A DNA stretch of 36,041 nucleotides from a virus. The translations under genes were made by a program, and so were the position numbers. The notes beneath the pieces are model-generated. The model was not told the origin of the DNA, made no database searches, and saw only the letters and a program-made list of their open reading frames with translations. How positions within the stretch are numbered: position 1 is the first letter of the stretch; each line of letters opens with the position of its first letter. Shown here piece after piece: positions 1-8,421 of the stretch. The stretch is taken from positions 1-36,041 of IMG/VR virus record IMGVR_UViG_3300047562_001072; one strand, given 5' to 3'.

Positions 1-1
1 A

Positions 2-1699
2 CACGTTGAGATGCCTGCCGTGTTGACGGTGCAGGGCAAATTTAACGTCCAGATCAGCCGGCATTTAATTGATCCGTTCCACGCGCTCCAGGACGACCGG
101 GTGCGCCGGGTGGTGATCCTCAAACCGACACGCGGAGGCGGAACGTTGCTGGCTGACGTGTGGTGCAACTGGGTGATGGCGGTGGACCCTGGTCCGTTTA
201 TGTTTAATTTGCACACTGACACAGTGGCGCGAGCGCACGCAGAGACGCGGATCATGCCAATGCTGGACAGGTGCGGGCCGATCCAGGCGTTGATTAACCG
301 GGAAGACAGACACGCCAAGCGCAAGACAAGTATCTTATTTAACAACGGTTTCCCAATCTGGATTCAGGGACCGTCGATTGGCAACCTTCAGGCGCGCGGT
401 GTGCGCTACATGGTATGCGACGAGATCTGGGACCGGACAGCATGGAAAGACGGACGCCTTGACGAAGCTCTGGCGCGTTTAGGTGACTACGACAAGATCC
501 AGAACAGCAAATGTCTTTTTGTCTCCCAAGGCGGGTGGAAATCGGATCCGCTTGACGATTGGTGGAATACCTCCAACCGGAACGAGTGGCAGGTGCAATG
601 TCCGAGCTGTCATAAATATCAAACACCTGTATGGCGCGGGCTGAGGCCGGATAAGACCCGGTATGGCATTGTTTACGATGGCGACGCGGTGAGCGAGGAA
701 GCGCGGGTCTGCGAGTCGATCCGCTGGGAATGTGAGCATTGCGGCGATGCTCAGAAATGGTCTTACAAGCTGGCGGCATTCTGGAACCGGACCGGGCGAT
801 ATAAGCAGCAAGGCGAATCTCGGACCGTCGCCGGGTATCACTGGAACGCGCTGATAGTCCGTCAATTCGAGATCCTGGCAGAGGCATGGTGTAAGGCGAA
901 CAGGGCAGCGGCGAGCGGTGATTATGAATATCTGCGCACGTTTATCCAGAAGAACTTGGCAGAACCTTGGGACGACTCCAGACTGATCGAGGCGGCGCCG
1001 GTTGAGACGATACAGCTGTCTGACTCAAAATCATGGCCTGAAGAAAAATACCGGCTGATGTGTGTGGACGTGCAGGAGACGGAGCTTTATTACACGGTGC
1101 GCGGATTTGATGGCGAGGGGAATAGCAGACGTTTGGATTTTGGGCGCGTCATTGGGCATGAGACGATCCGGGATATCCAACAGCAGTGGGAAGTGCCTGA
1201 CAACCATGTTGGAATTGACGCCGGGTTTAATCAGCGGGAGGTGGCGAAATGGGCGGTGGAGTACCGTTGGATTTTGTTGAAGGGATCTGACCAGCGCGGA
1301 TTCAAGCACAAGGTAGGGACCGGGAAGAAGGCGCGTCAGATCGAGCGTATTTACTCAAAGCCTCAAGGGGTGGACCCGCATCGAGGGACAACAGCGGGAG
1401 GCAGGCAATTTGCAACACTGATCCAGTTTAGCGACTATGATGCGCAAGACATGGTGCAACGGTGCTTAGAGGGCAAGACGTCCGTAAAATGGCAGCGGGT
1501 TGAATGCGGAGATCCTGAAAAGGAATTGATGTGGGAAAACCAACTCAACGGGACCAAGCGTAAAAAGGATGTCAAATCCTCCGGCGCGGTGACCTGGGGT
1601 TTTACCAAAAATCCAAACGATCACTTACGCGATACTGAGAAAATGATATTGGTCATGGCAACAATCAAAGGGTTGGACTTGACAAAATCGGTGAAATAA
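2..1699 (+). CDS. terminase large subunit, lambda GpA type, 5' partial
   Basis: Packaging ATPase-nuclease that cuts concatemers and pumps DNA into the prohead. A degenerate Walker A-like loop (LKPTRGGGT, about residue 37-45 from the ATG at 11) is followed by a Walker B-like MVCDE. Two Cys pairs (CPSCH, CEHCG) lie near residues 197-241, as in the lambda GpA family. The C-terminal part has nuclease-like acidic positions (CVDVQE, GIDAG, DTEK). The reading frame is open from base 2. The ATG at 11 leaves only about 36 residues before the ATP loop, against about 75 in lambda GpA, so the true N-terminus is probably missing. The small subunit is at the other end of the window. Confidence 0.9.
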   Translation, partial: HVEMPAVLTVQGKFNVQISRHLIDPFHALQDDRVRRVVILKPTRGGGTLLADVWCNWVMAVDPGPFMFNLHTDTVARAHAETRIMPMLDRCGPIQALINREDRHAKRKTSILFNNGFPIWIQGPSIGNLQARGVRYMVCDEIWDRTAWKDGRLDEALARLGDYDKIQNSKCLFVSQGGWKSDPLDDWWNTSNRNEWQVQCPSCHKYQTPVWRGLRPDKTRYGIVYDGDAVSEEARVCESIRWECEHCGDAQKWSYKLAAFWNRTGRYKQQGESRTVAGYHWNALIVRQFEILAEAWCKANRAAASGDYEYLRTFIQKNLAEPWDDSRLIEAAPVETIQLSDSKSWPEEKYRLMCVDVQETELYYTVRGFDGEGNSRRLDFGRVIGHETIRDIQQQWEVPDNHVGIDAGFNQREVAKWAVEYRWILLKGSDQRGFKHKVGTGKKARQIERIYSKPQGVDPHRGTTAGGRQFATLIQFSDYDAQDMVQRCLEGKTSVKWQRVECGDPEKELMWENQLNGTKRKKDVKSSGAVTWGFTKNPNDHLRDTEKMILVMATIKGLDLTKSVK

Positions 1700-1712
1700 G
1701 CGACGTTTGAAG

Positions 1713-1746
1713 CGTTGCAGGTTTTTCGGTTTTTTCTCCTGCAATG
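1713..1746 (+). other. hairpin with T-rich loop after terL
   Basis: TTGCAGG at 1715-1721 pairs with CCTGCAA at 1738-1744, extendable by a G-T and a C-G pair. The 16-nt loop is almost all T. It lies just after the terL stop and before the clear terminator at 1783. Function unknown; it may be part of a composite transcription end. Confidence 0.4.
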
Positions 1747-1782
1747 TCGTCATAGATAGGATTGGTAACATAGTGATACGAG

Positions 1783-1820
1783 ACAGCCTCACCTAGCGCA
1801 TGGGTGAGGCTGTTTTGTTT
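1783..1820 (+). terminator. rho-independent terminator after terL
   Basis: A perfect 11-bp stem (ACAGCCTCACC at 1783-1793 with GGTGAGGCTGT at 1803-1813), a 9-nt loop and then TTTTGTTTT. The T-run is on the + side only, so it ends the terminase transcript just before the convergent minus-strand gene. Genes downstream therefore need their own promoter or antitermination. Confidence 0.85.
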
Positions 1821-2126
1821 TCAAACCTGATCCATAGCCCACTTGAAAAACCTCTTATCATCCTCCGAAGCTCCTTTAAACCAAACGCTTGCAAGCTCGA
1901 TCATGTAATTTTGCTTGCTGATGGCAGGCTCATAATACACGGGTGAGCCTTTGATTTTAACGGATCTCATGAATCCCTTGTCAACGATCCTGTCACAGAC
2001 GGTGCGCAGTGTTGCGTCTTTCCTTCCATCTCCGACACCGGACTTTGACAGTTCTTCAATGGTGAATTTGCCGACCTCCCAAGCGAAGGTCATGATTGCG
2101 TATTGGCTGGGCGTTAATACATCCAT
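1821..2126 (-). CDS. BlaI/MecI-like winged-helix regulator
   Basis: A 101-aa protein with the pattern of the BlaI/MecI/CopY winged-helix family. It begins LTPSQYAIMTFAWEVG, has a helix-turn-helix region around residues 18-50 (IEELSKSGVGDGRKDATLRTVCDRI) and a wing near residue 62 (VKIKGSPVYYEP). No protease-sensor partner of the BlaR type is present. It is the only convincing minus-strand gene and sits between terL and the head genes, so it looks like a separately expressed accessory gene or a control gene acting on its neighbours. The family call rests on sequence pattern only and is moderate. Confidence 0.6.
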   Translation of the reverse strand: MDVLTPSQYAIMTFAWEVGKFTIEELSKSGVGDGRKDATLRTVCDRIVDKGFMRSVKIKGSPVYYEPAISKQNYMIELASVWFKGASEDDKRFFKWAMDQV

Positions 2127-2184
2127 AGCAATATAAAATCAGCCGTTTGTCTTTTTTGCAAGGTGGTTGTAAGCATTGACGAGG
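2127..2184. promoter_or_regulatory. divergent intergenic control region
   Basis: A short AT-rich gap between the minus-strand regulator and the + strand head operon, the only divergent promoter site in the window. On the minus strand TTGCAA lies about 20 nt before TATATT and just ahead of the ATG. The match to standard promoter spacing is poor. It is the natural place for the regulator to bind; no clear operator palindrome is visible. Confidence 0.35.
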
Positions 2185-2433
2185 ATGAATTATTTTATCG
2201 GCAAATCGCAAGCATGGTTGGAGACGGAGCTGGACAAGTGCCAGGCCGATTATGCAGCCGGTAAAACAACGGTGAGCGTGAGCGCGGGTGATGCGACAAC
2301 AGGAAAACAGGTCAGCATGAGCTTGGAGCGCCGGATGCAACAGATCCTAAAAGCGTTGCACATCCTTGACCCGGTAACCTACCCGGCAAGCAGCGTGATC
2401 CCACAACGCCAAACCAAGGCAGCTTTTAACTGA
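2185..2433 (+). CDS. head-tail joining protein, gpW-like
   Basis: About 82 aa, in the place where lambda has gpW (between terL and portal) and close to gpW in size (68 aa). The pattern AGKTTVSVSAGD ... KQVSMSLERRMQQILKALHILDP resembles the helix-hairpin-helix layout of small head-completion proteins. The ATG at 2185 is chosen. An in-frame TTG at 2176 preceded by AAGGTGG about 9 nt upstream is a real alternative. The stop overlaps the portal start. Confidence 0.65.
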   Translation: MNYFIGKSQAWLETELDKCQADYAAGKTTVSVSAGDATTGKQVSMSLERRMQQILKALHILDPVTYPASSVIPQRQTKAAFN

Positions 2434-3959
2434 TGGCGACGAAACCGTACAGGATTTTAGACAGAAGAGGTAAGCGGACCAGCGCAGGTCAAGCGCCAGT
2501 CGCCAATAATAAACTTTATCCAGCGGCGACGCCAACGACAGACAGGCGCAGCACACCGCAGCTTGATTACGACGCTTACAACCTGGTCAGCACGACCGGC
2601 CGGCGCAACCTGATGAACGCAGGGCGCTATCTGATGGCGGGTAACAGCGTTGTCAGATCGGCGGTTACTGACATGGTCCGTTTGAGCGCATCGAATTACC
2701 AGATGCACTTTTACACGCAGGACGCGGACTGGAACTCGCGCGCGGAAGAGCTATTGCGAGGTCATGATCTAATCTGCGACATGCGCGGGGGCGGGTACAA
2801 CATGCGCACGATCACGGAATTTATCGTCCGTGCGCCATACGTTGACGGAGATATTGGGATCATCAAATTTTTTACTCCGGCGGGTTACCCAATGTATCAA
2901 TGCGTACCAGCGCATCGGATCATGTCGCCAAGCGGGATCCAGAACGGAATCATCACCGGCGGGCGTTATGATGGCATGCGGTACATTGACGGAGTCATCG
3001 TCAACGACTACCTGCGGCCGATGGCTTATTTGGTTTCCGTCGGATCTGACAAGCGTTACAGCGCTGACGTGATGGCGGTACCTGCGTCTGACATGGTCCT
3101 GGCGTACGTGCCAGAGTTTCCTGACCAGGTGCGCGGGTACTCTCAATTAGGCGCATCTATTTTTGATTGGCAGGACGTTCAAGACACACGTCGTTTCGAC
3201 CTGATCGGGCGCAAGGTGCGGGCATCTCGGGCGATGATTATCCACAACGAGAGCGGCGAAGCAGATGAGACGCAGCGGATATTGGATGACGGGCTGGACA
3301 TCACCGACAACAAGTTGATCTCCATCAGTAAAGAGACCTTGGACGGCGGAACTATTGAGTATTTTAAAGCATCCACCGGGGCCAAGATCGAAGCCATACC
3401 GGACGACCGACCAAGCACAAACGGAATGGAGTTTGATCGGATGGTCACACGTGACGCGCTGGCAAGTATCGGCTGGAGTTACGACTACGCCATTGACCCA
3501 ACCAAGGCAGGCGGCGCTCAAATGCGAGTGGTGATTGAAAAGATCAACCGGACCATTGCACACATCCAGCGCACTTTGATTGAGCCTGTCCGACGGCAAC
3601 TGGATAACTGGCGGATCAACGTATTTATGCAGCGCGGAGATCTGCCGTTTAATCCTGATTGGATGCGGTTTAGATACCAGGTGCCTGCCAAGTTGACAGC
3701 AGACGCTAAGTATCAGAGCCAGGTCGATCTCATGGAGTACGCTGCCGGGTTTACAACGCAGGAGCGCATTGCCGCGAACAGATCGTCAAATTGGGAGGAC
3801 GATCAGGACCAAAAAATCCGGGAAATTAAACGGGCGATTGAGCGAGCAAACGCGGAGGGCATTGACCCGATGTATCTGCTGTCAGGAATCGCAAATCAGA
3901 ATTTACTGTCAATTTTAGCAACTCAAGATGCTGCACAATTTACACAAACTAGCGACTAA
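2433..3959 (+). CDS. portal protein, lambda gpB family
   Basis: 508 aa, forming the dodecameric ring at the DNA entry vertex. Family-typical features: an N-terminal LDYDAYN near residue 44, GRRNLMNAGRYLMAGNSVVRSAV near 56-78, VPAHRIMSP near 158, and the long-helix segment YAIDPTKAGGAQMRVVIEKINRT near 355. Length agrees with lambda gpB (533 aa). Its last 32 bases overlap the protease gene, which suggests translational coupling. Confidence 0.9.
   Translation: MATKPYRILDRRGKRTSAGQAPVANNKLYPAATPTTDRRSTPQLDYDAYNLVSTTGRRNLMNAGRYLMAGNSVVRSAVTDMVRLSASNYQMHFYTQDADWNSRAEELLRGHDLICDMRGGGYNMRTITEFIVRAPYVDGDIGIIKFFTPAGYPMYQCVPAHRIMSPSGIQNGIITGGRYDGMRYIDGVIVNDYLRPMAYLVSVGSDKRYSADVMAVPASDMVLAYVPEFPDQVRGYSQLGASIFDWQDVQDTRRFDLIGRKVRASRAMIIHNESGEADETQRILDDGLDITDNKLISISKETLDGGTIEYFKASTGAKIEAIPDDRPSTNGMEFDRMVTRDALASIGWSYDYAIDPTKAGGAQMRVVIEKINRTIAHIQRTLIEPVRRQLDNWRINVFMQRGDLPFNPDWMRFRYQVPAKLTADAKYQSQVDLMEYAAGFTTQERIAANRSSNWEDDQDQKIREIKRAIERANAEGIDPMYLLSGIANQNLLSILATQDAAQFTQTSD
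3911..3923 (+). repeat. AATTTTAGCAACT element before the protease start
   Basis: This 13-mer lies 4 nt before the protease ATG. The identical 13-mer recurs 8 nt before the capsid ATG (5092-5104). Neither start has a Shine-Dalgarno site. This copy lies inside the portal coding region; the other is non-coding. Confidence 0.5.
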
Positions 3960-5088
3960 CGAGACCTGGCTGATGCAGCCAGCGGCACACGCCACAATGA
4001 TGAAAGTCATTGAGCGCATGGAGGACGCGCCGAAGCGGTACGCGGAAATCTGCGGCGAGGCGGTGGAGCTGCCATCTATGCGCATAGAAAACGGAACAGC
4101 CATCATTCCAATCAATGGCGTCATGGTGCGCGGGGTAAGCATGGCTGAGAAAATCGGCGGCGTTGTCTGCATGGAGGACATCGAGCGTGATGTGATTTAC
4201 GCAATGGAATCTCCAGAGGTGGAACGGGTTGTCCTAGACATTGACTCACCTGGCGGGATGTACAACGGCACACCGGAACTGGCTGAAGTCGTCGCCAAGT
4301 GCAAAGAGCGAAAACCGATGGCGGCATTTACTGCCGGGACGATGGCGAGCGCTGCGTATTATGTCGGATCGGCAACCGGCAACGTGATGTCAACCTCCAG
4401 CGCGTCAACCGGATCCATCGGGGTCGTCCTGATGTGGCCGGACGTCTCAAAAGCGATGGAAGACGAAGGCATTAAGATCAAGGTCTTTTCCTCGGGTGAA
4501 TACAAAGGCATGACGCCAGAGGTGGAACTGACTGACAAGCAGTCTGAGTACATGCAGCAGCGTGTGATGAGCCTGGCAGATGATTTTTACTCGCATGTAA
4601 TGGGGCAGCGAGCGGGGGTAAATGCAGCCGCGTTTGACGGTCGGGTTTTTATGGCCAAGGAAGCCTTGGAACTCGGGTTGATTGACGGGACGGCGCGAAA
4701 CGTAAACGAAGTGATCGAAATGATGAACGCATCAGAAGAAATCCAGGCGCTGAAAGCAACTGTCAATCAGCTCCGGGAAGAATTGAAAGAAGCCCGTGCG
4801 GAAATTACCGCATTGACGGATCTTGTGACCGAACAGGCCAGCTCGAAAGAGCCTGAGCCGGAAGCACAGGAAGAACAGCCAGACATTAACGCGATTGTCG
4901 AACAAGCAGTTGCTGAAAAAATGGCAGAACTGAAAAACGAAACCAAGGCGAACGCAGCTCAAGAGGTTTCCAAGATCATCGCCAGCGCTGGACAGGCTGG
5001 ACCGATCCCAGAAGCCCAGACCAAACCAACCTCCGAACTCACCGGGCTTGAACGTGCTATTGCTGCACACAAGCAAGCTCAACGATAA
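3928..5088 (+). CDS. S49-family prohead protease with fused scaffold
   Basis: 386 aa. Residues about 45-265 form a SppA/lambda gpC-like serine protease: IPINGVMVRG, VVLDIDSPGG (oxyanion glycines) and TMASAAYYVGSA with the nucleophile serine, then STGSIGVVL. A lysine in the segment FSSGEYKGMTPE is the likely general base. Residues about 270-386 are a charged coiled coil ending in TGLERAIAAHKQAQR, typical of the scaffold fused to these proteases. It would shape the prohead and then cut the scaffold. The start is inside the portal gene and has no Shine-Dalgarno. Confidence 0.88.
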   Translation: MLHNLHKLATNETWLMQPAAHATMMKVIERMEDAPKRYAEICGEAVELPSMRIENGTAIIPINGVMVRGVSMAEKIGGVVCMEDIERDVIYAMESPEVERVVLDIDSPGGMYNGTPELAEVVAKCKERKPMAAFTAGTMASAAYYVGSATGNVMSTSSASTGSIGVVLMWPDVSKAMEDEGIKIKVFSSGEYKGMTPEVELTDKQSEYMQQRVMSLADDFYSHVMGQRAGVNAAAFDGRVFMAKEALELGLIDGTARNVNEVIEMMNASEEIQALKATVNQLREELKEARAEITALTDLVTEQASSKEPEPEAQEEQPDINAIVEQAVAEKMAELKNETKANAAQEVSKIIASAGQAGPIPEAQTKPTSELTGLERAIAAHKQAQR

Positions 5089-5091
5089 TAC

Positions 5092-5104
5092 AATTTTAGC
5101 AACT
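5092..5104 (+). repeat. AATTTTAGCAACT element before the capsid start
   Basis: Second copy of the 13-mer, non-coding here, 8 nt upstream of the major capsid ATG. No Shine-Dalgarno is visible even though this should be the most expressed gene. It may aid initiation or bind a regulator. Confidence 0.5.
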
Positions 5105-5112
5105 GAGATACA

Positions 5113-6066
5113 ATGGCAAGACAAACATTATTGGATATTGCCCGGCTTAACGGGCATGATCGGGTTGTCGGGTTAATTGAAGAAAACCTGACCTACGCAC
5201 CTGAACTCAACGTCATTCCTGCGCGAACCATCCGCGGAACGTCGTATAAAATCACAACTCGCTCCAGTTATCCTGGCGTGAGTTTTAGAAACGCCAACGA
5301 AGGCGGGACACCAACCAAGTCAACATTCACCTCCAAGCTGGTTGAATGCTACATCCTCAACGCTGTTATTCAATGCGACAAGGCAGTGGCTGACGCGTAT
5401 GAAGACGGGGCAGCAGCTTGGCAGATGATCGAAGCCGACGGCGTGATGCGTCAAGGGCTGATTGAGATCGGCAAACAGGTATTCCAAGGAACATCCACAG
5501 ACGCCAAAGGATTCCCAGGTCTGCAAGAGATCCACACAGCTCTCAACACTGGCATTGTGGTTGACGCAGACGGGTCAACTGCCGGAACCGGGTCTAGCGT
5601 TTACGCTGTTAAATACGGCGCGCAGGGTGTGCAGATGATCTTTGGATCTGACACAACATTCCAACTGGGTGATTTTACAACTCAGCAAATCACAAGCGAC
5701 AGCGGATCAACTTATTTCGACGCATATGTCTCCAGCTTGACAAGCTGGGTGGGTATGCAGGTCGGAAACCCGAACGCGGTTGGACGCATCAAGGATTTGA
5801 CCGAGGACAGCGGCAAAGGGCTGACTGATACCATCATCGCCAAGCTGCTGGAGAAATTCCCAGTCGGATACATGCCGGACGCTCTGTTCATGACCCGCCG
5901 ATCTGCGCGTCAATTACAAGTGTCTCGATCTGTTGTGATCAACGCAGGTCCTACCGGCGGAAACGCAGTTGGGTCCATCAGCAACATCGCTCCAATGCCG
6001 ACCGAAGCCTTTGGAATCCCGATCATCGTCACGGACTCCATCACCGACACCGAAACACTCAGCTAA
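5113..6066 (+). CDS. major capsid protein
   Basis: 317 aa, forming the capsid shell. It opens MARQTLLDIARLNGHDRVVGLIEE and contains ECYILNAVIQCDKAVADAYEDG and EKFPVGYMPDALFMTRRSARQLQ, a pattern recalled from a family of phage major capsid proteins with an HK97-type fold. Position after the S49 protease-scaffold agrees. No separate N-terminal delta domain is obvious, as expected if scaffolding comes from the protease fusion. Family placement is from memory of the pattern. Confidence 0.85.
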   Translation: MARQTLLDIARLNGHDRVVGLIEENLTYAPELNVIPARTIRGTSYKITTRSSYPGVSFRNANEGGTPTKSTFTSKLVECYILNAVIQCDKAVADAYEDGAAAWQMIEADGVMRQGLIEIGKQVFQGTSTDAKGFPGLQEIHTALNTGIVVDADGSTAGTGSSVYAVKYGAQGVQMIFGSDTTFQLGDFTTQQITSDSGSTYFDAYVSSLTSWVGMQVGNPNAVGRIKDLTEDSGKGLTDTIIAKLLEKFPVGYMPDALFMTRRSARQLQVSRSVVINAGPTGGNAVGSISNIAPMPTEAFGIPIIVTDSITDTETLS

Positions 6067-6079
6067 GGAGATTTGAATA

Positions 6080-6490
6080 ATGGCTAACATCAACGGGCGC
6101 AGAATTAAAGACGCCACATTTATCGACGCATCTGCGGCGCTTCCAACAGCAGACGGAACCAGTTACAGCGCAGATATTGATTTGGAGATCACAGGCTACA
6201 AGGGCGAGAACTACGAGCTTGAAGTTACGATCCCATCATTGACAGCTGAAGATCTGCCAAACGCGGACACATTGACAGTCAATATCGTAGCAGGAGCAGC
6301 TGCAAATCCTACATCTGTCATTTTAGGCAGTGTTATTGTCGTAACAGGCACAGGATCAGCATCCACAGCCGTTACTGACACGGTAAGACTTCCGTCTGAT
6401 TGCCCTCGGTACGTGCGCGCACAATTTGTTGCTGCTGGCGGAACCGGAGACATCAGCGACAAAGACGCAACGGTTCAACTGTTGTTTTAA
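6080..6490 (+). CDS. putative capsid decoration (cement) protein
   Basis: 136 aa, beta-rich, low in charge, directly after the capsid gene and preceded by a good Shine-Dalgarno (AAGGAG, 6062-6070). The layout (ADIDLEITGY early, then a strand-rich middle, then LPSDCPRYVRAQFVAAGG) resembles Bbp16-type jelly-roll cement proteins of phage BPP-1 relatives. Position supports the call; the family is inferred. It ends in TAATG with the next gene. Confidence 0.55.
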   Translation: MANINGRRIKDATFIDASAALPTADGTSYSADIDLEITGYKGENYELEVTIPSLTAEDLPNADTLTVNIVAGAAANPTSVILGSVIVVTGTGSASTAVTDTVRLPSDCPRYVRAQFVAAGGTGDISDKDATVQLLF

Positions 6491-6882
6491 TGTCACTGGT
6501 CAGCGACGAACTCGAATCACCGTTGGAGGAATTGGAGACGGATCTGGGATCGGCGACGTTCACTTTTAACAGCGTCGCCTATCCCTGCATCCTATCCACG
6601 GAGACGCGCGGATCTGACCTGGAGTCAGGGGGGTATGTGTCAGACGTGGATTTGACCATCCTTGTAAGACGGTCACAACTGCCATCCGCGTTAACGGTTG
6701 ATTCGACGCTCGTTACTGCTGACAGTACGGCTTACAAAGCCGACAATAACACGATCCATCCGAGGCCGGGGAACCGCGCATCCACGAGCGTCAACGGTTC
6801 TCGGGTGTATCGAGTGATAGAGATTAGGCTAGTGCCAGGCGGAAGCCATTACGAGGTTAGGTGCATGGACGCTAACAAATGA
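6490..6882 (+). CDS. putative head-tail connector (gpFII position)
   Basis: 130 aa. A short acidic helical N-terminus (DELESPLEELETDLG) is followed by a beta-rich domain with YPCILSTETRGSDLESGGYVSDVDLTILVRRSQL. This agrees in size, fold expectation and gene order with lambda gpFII-like head-closure proteins, but sequence similarity is weak to the eye. The start is the ATG inside TAATG; it overlaps the next gene by ATGA. Confidence 0.5.
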   Translation: MSLVSDELESPLEELETDLGSATFTFNSVAYPCILSTETRGSDLESGGYVSDVDLTILVRRSQLPSALTVDSTLVTADSTAYKADNNTIHPRPGNRASTSVNGSRVYRVIEIRLVPGGSHYEVRCMDANK

Positions 6883-7316
6883 TTAACGCGACGCTCGAAA
6901 AATTACTTGCTGACTGGATGGACAGCCTGACCGGGTGGGCCTATCTTGTGAATTTTTATCCTGGAATCGGGCGCGGCGAATCCGGGTCTGATCCGTCCAT
7001 GCTTTTACCTCGGTGCGTCATTGCCTGCGAGAATGCTATTGAGCGCATCAAAGAAAGCGGGATTTACGACACTACACTTGTCATCACAGTCACACATAGC
7101 GCCGACGATACGACACGTGAAGAGCATGTCAGCGCATGCAGTGAGATACTTTACACGATCACAGATGCAGCCAATATAGTAGCATTTAACCAAACGGTAC
7201 CGGCGCACATTTATCAGACGTTCGCGCATGAAATAGCCATTGACCGGGTGGACCGGAACTGGCAGACGATCATCACATTGCCGATTGTGGCGAGCCTCGG
7301 AAACATGGGCGCATGA
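6879..7316 (+). CDS. putative tail terminator protein
   Basis: 145 aa, alpha/beta, between the connector and a gpZ-like protein. It includes YPGIGRGES, an acidic stretch SADDTTREEHVSACSEILYTITDA, and a strand-rich end. Lambda has gpU (tail terminator) near this position. The function is inferred from order only. Confidence 0.4.
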   Translation: MINATLEKLLADWMDSLTGWAYLVNFYPGIGRGESGSDPSMLLPRCVIACENAIERIKESGIYDTTLVITVTHSADDTTREEHVSACSEILYTITDAANIVAFNQTVPAHIYQTFAHEIAIDRVDRNWQTIITLPIVASLGNMGA

Positions 7317-7993
7317 ATGTCACCTTTGACACAAAAGACTTTGATCGAACCTTTAGGGAATATCTAAAGGTTAACAAGCGCGCATCGGTGGAGCTGATCA
7401 ATAAAAAAGCCACTCAACTGGCGGCGGTGGCGCTCAACAAAACACCGTTTGCTGGAAACACACGAACACGCGCACAGGCCGAACGTCACATTTACCGGGA
7501 GTTAAAAAATCCGCGCAACGACGGAAACGACCGGGGACATAAACGATGGAGCAACCTGGGTGAAGCGATCATTCAACAGGCCAAGTTTAAGCGAGAAGGA
7601 AAGTATTACCCGGATGGCCAGTTGCAAACAGAAGCGGCGCAGTTGATCAACGCCAGGAAAAGAAAGATCGGCTTCCTGCGGGCTGGGTGGCTGCCAGCGT
7701 TGCGGACCTTAAACCGCCAGGCAATTAAGAACCGATATGTTCATGCCGATTACATTGACCGACTCGGACAACGCGAACAGCGGGAGGCGAAAAAGGTCAG
7801 CGCGGGAAAAGATAAGGGCTATGCGATCCCGGCTTACGGTTTGCGGATGCGGGCGACGATTGCCAACAGCGTTAATGTTGGATTACCTCAACGCGCAGAG
7901 GCGTTAAGGAAGGCTTTGGAGTATGTCAGACGAGATATGCTCCAGTATATCGCAAAGAAACATAAACAAGTGTTAGATAGATTTCAGAGATGA
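7313..7993 (+). CDS. minor tail protein, gpZ-like
   Basis: 226 aa, basic. The N-terminus (VTFDTKDFDRTFREYL) and the segment RKIGFLRAGWLPALRTLNRQ near residue 120-140 resemble the lambda gpZ / HK97 gp10 group, which joins tail to head. The C-terminus is helical and basic. ATGA overlaps at both ends show it is part of the morphogenesis operon. Confidence 0.6.
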   Translation: MNVTFDTKDFDRTFREYLKVNKRASVELINKKATQLAAVALNKTPFAGNTRTRAQAERHIYRELKNPRNDGNDRGHKRWSNLGEAIIQQAKFKREGKYYPDGQLQTEAAQLINARKRKIGFLRAGWLPALRTLNRQAIKNRYVHADYIDRLGQREQREAKKVSAGKDKGYAIPAYGLRMRATIANSVNVGLPQRAEALRKALEYVRRDMLQYIAKKHKQVLDRFQR

Positions 7994-8421
7994 GTACTCA
8001 ATTAAGCAACGCCAGCGCGAAGAAAGCTGTGGTATGGGGCAACAATATCGGAGTTGCCTACACGGGCCACGCATCAACAGCGAACATGCCTCAGACTGCG
8101 ACGTTTACGCAAGACGGGGACGAGCAGGAAATTAGAGATGCAACTGGAGAGGTCCAGACATTTGTCTATTACAACAACAGGGAGACGCTTGACATTGAAG
8201 TGATCCCGGTAGGAACAAGTTTAGCAAACGCAAAGACTGCCAACATATCTCCAGCTAAAGGTGATCTTGTAACAATTACAGATCCAGACTCAGCGCACAC
8301 GGAACTGCCAAGTACTTATTGGATTTGCATCAGCTCAACTCAAACCAACAGCAATACAGCAGAAGTCAGGATCTCAATGAGTTTACGCAAGTACGGAACG
8401 AAAAACATTGGCGCTCTCTAA
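7990..8421 (+). CDS. putative tail tube protein
   Basis: 143 aa, beta-rich, with FVYYNNRETLDIEVIPVG and a late strand AEVRISMSLRKYG. Position just before the chaperone and tape measure genes is where the major tail protein normally sits. It is shorter than lambda gpV (246 aa), without an added Ig-like domain. The call rests on order and predicted fold type. Confidence 0.5.
   Translation: MSTQLSNASAKKAVVWGNNIGVAYTGHASTANMPQTATFTQDGDEQEIRDATGEVQTFVYYNNRETLDIEVIPVGTSLANAKTANISPAKGDLVTITDPDSAHTELPSTYWICISSTQTNSNTAEVRISMSLRKYGTKNIGAL

Noticed and set aside
339-887. Long minus-strand frames opposite terL
   Set aside because: Shadows of a clear terminase gene; Arg/Ser-rich products without domains.
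2140-2155. 16-base match to 15503-15518 (GCCGTTTGTCTTTTT core)
   Set aside because: One copy is coding and the other is not; a match this long is expected about once by chance in a window this size, and the context differs.
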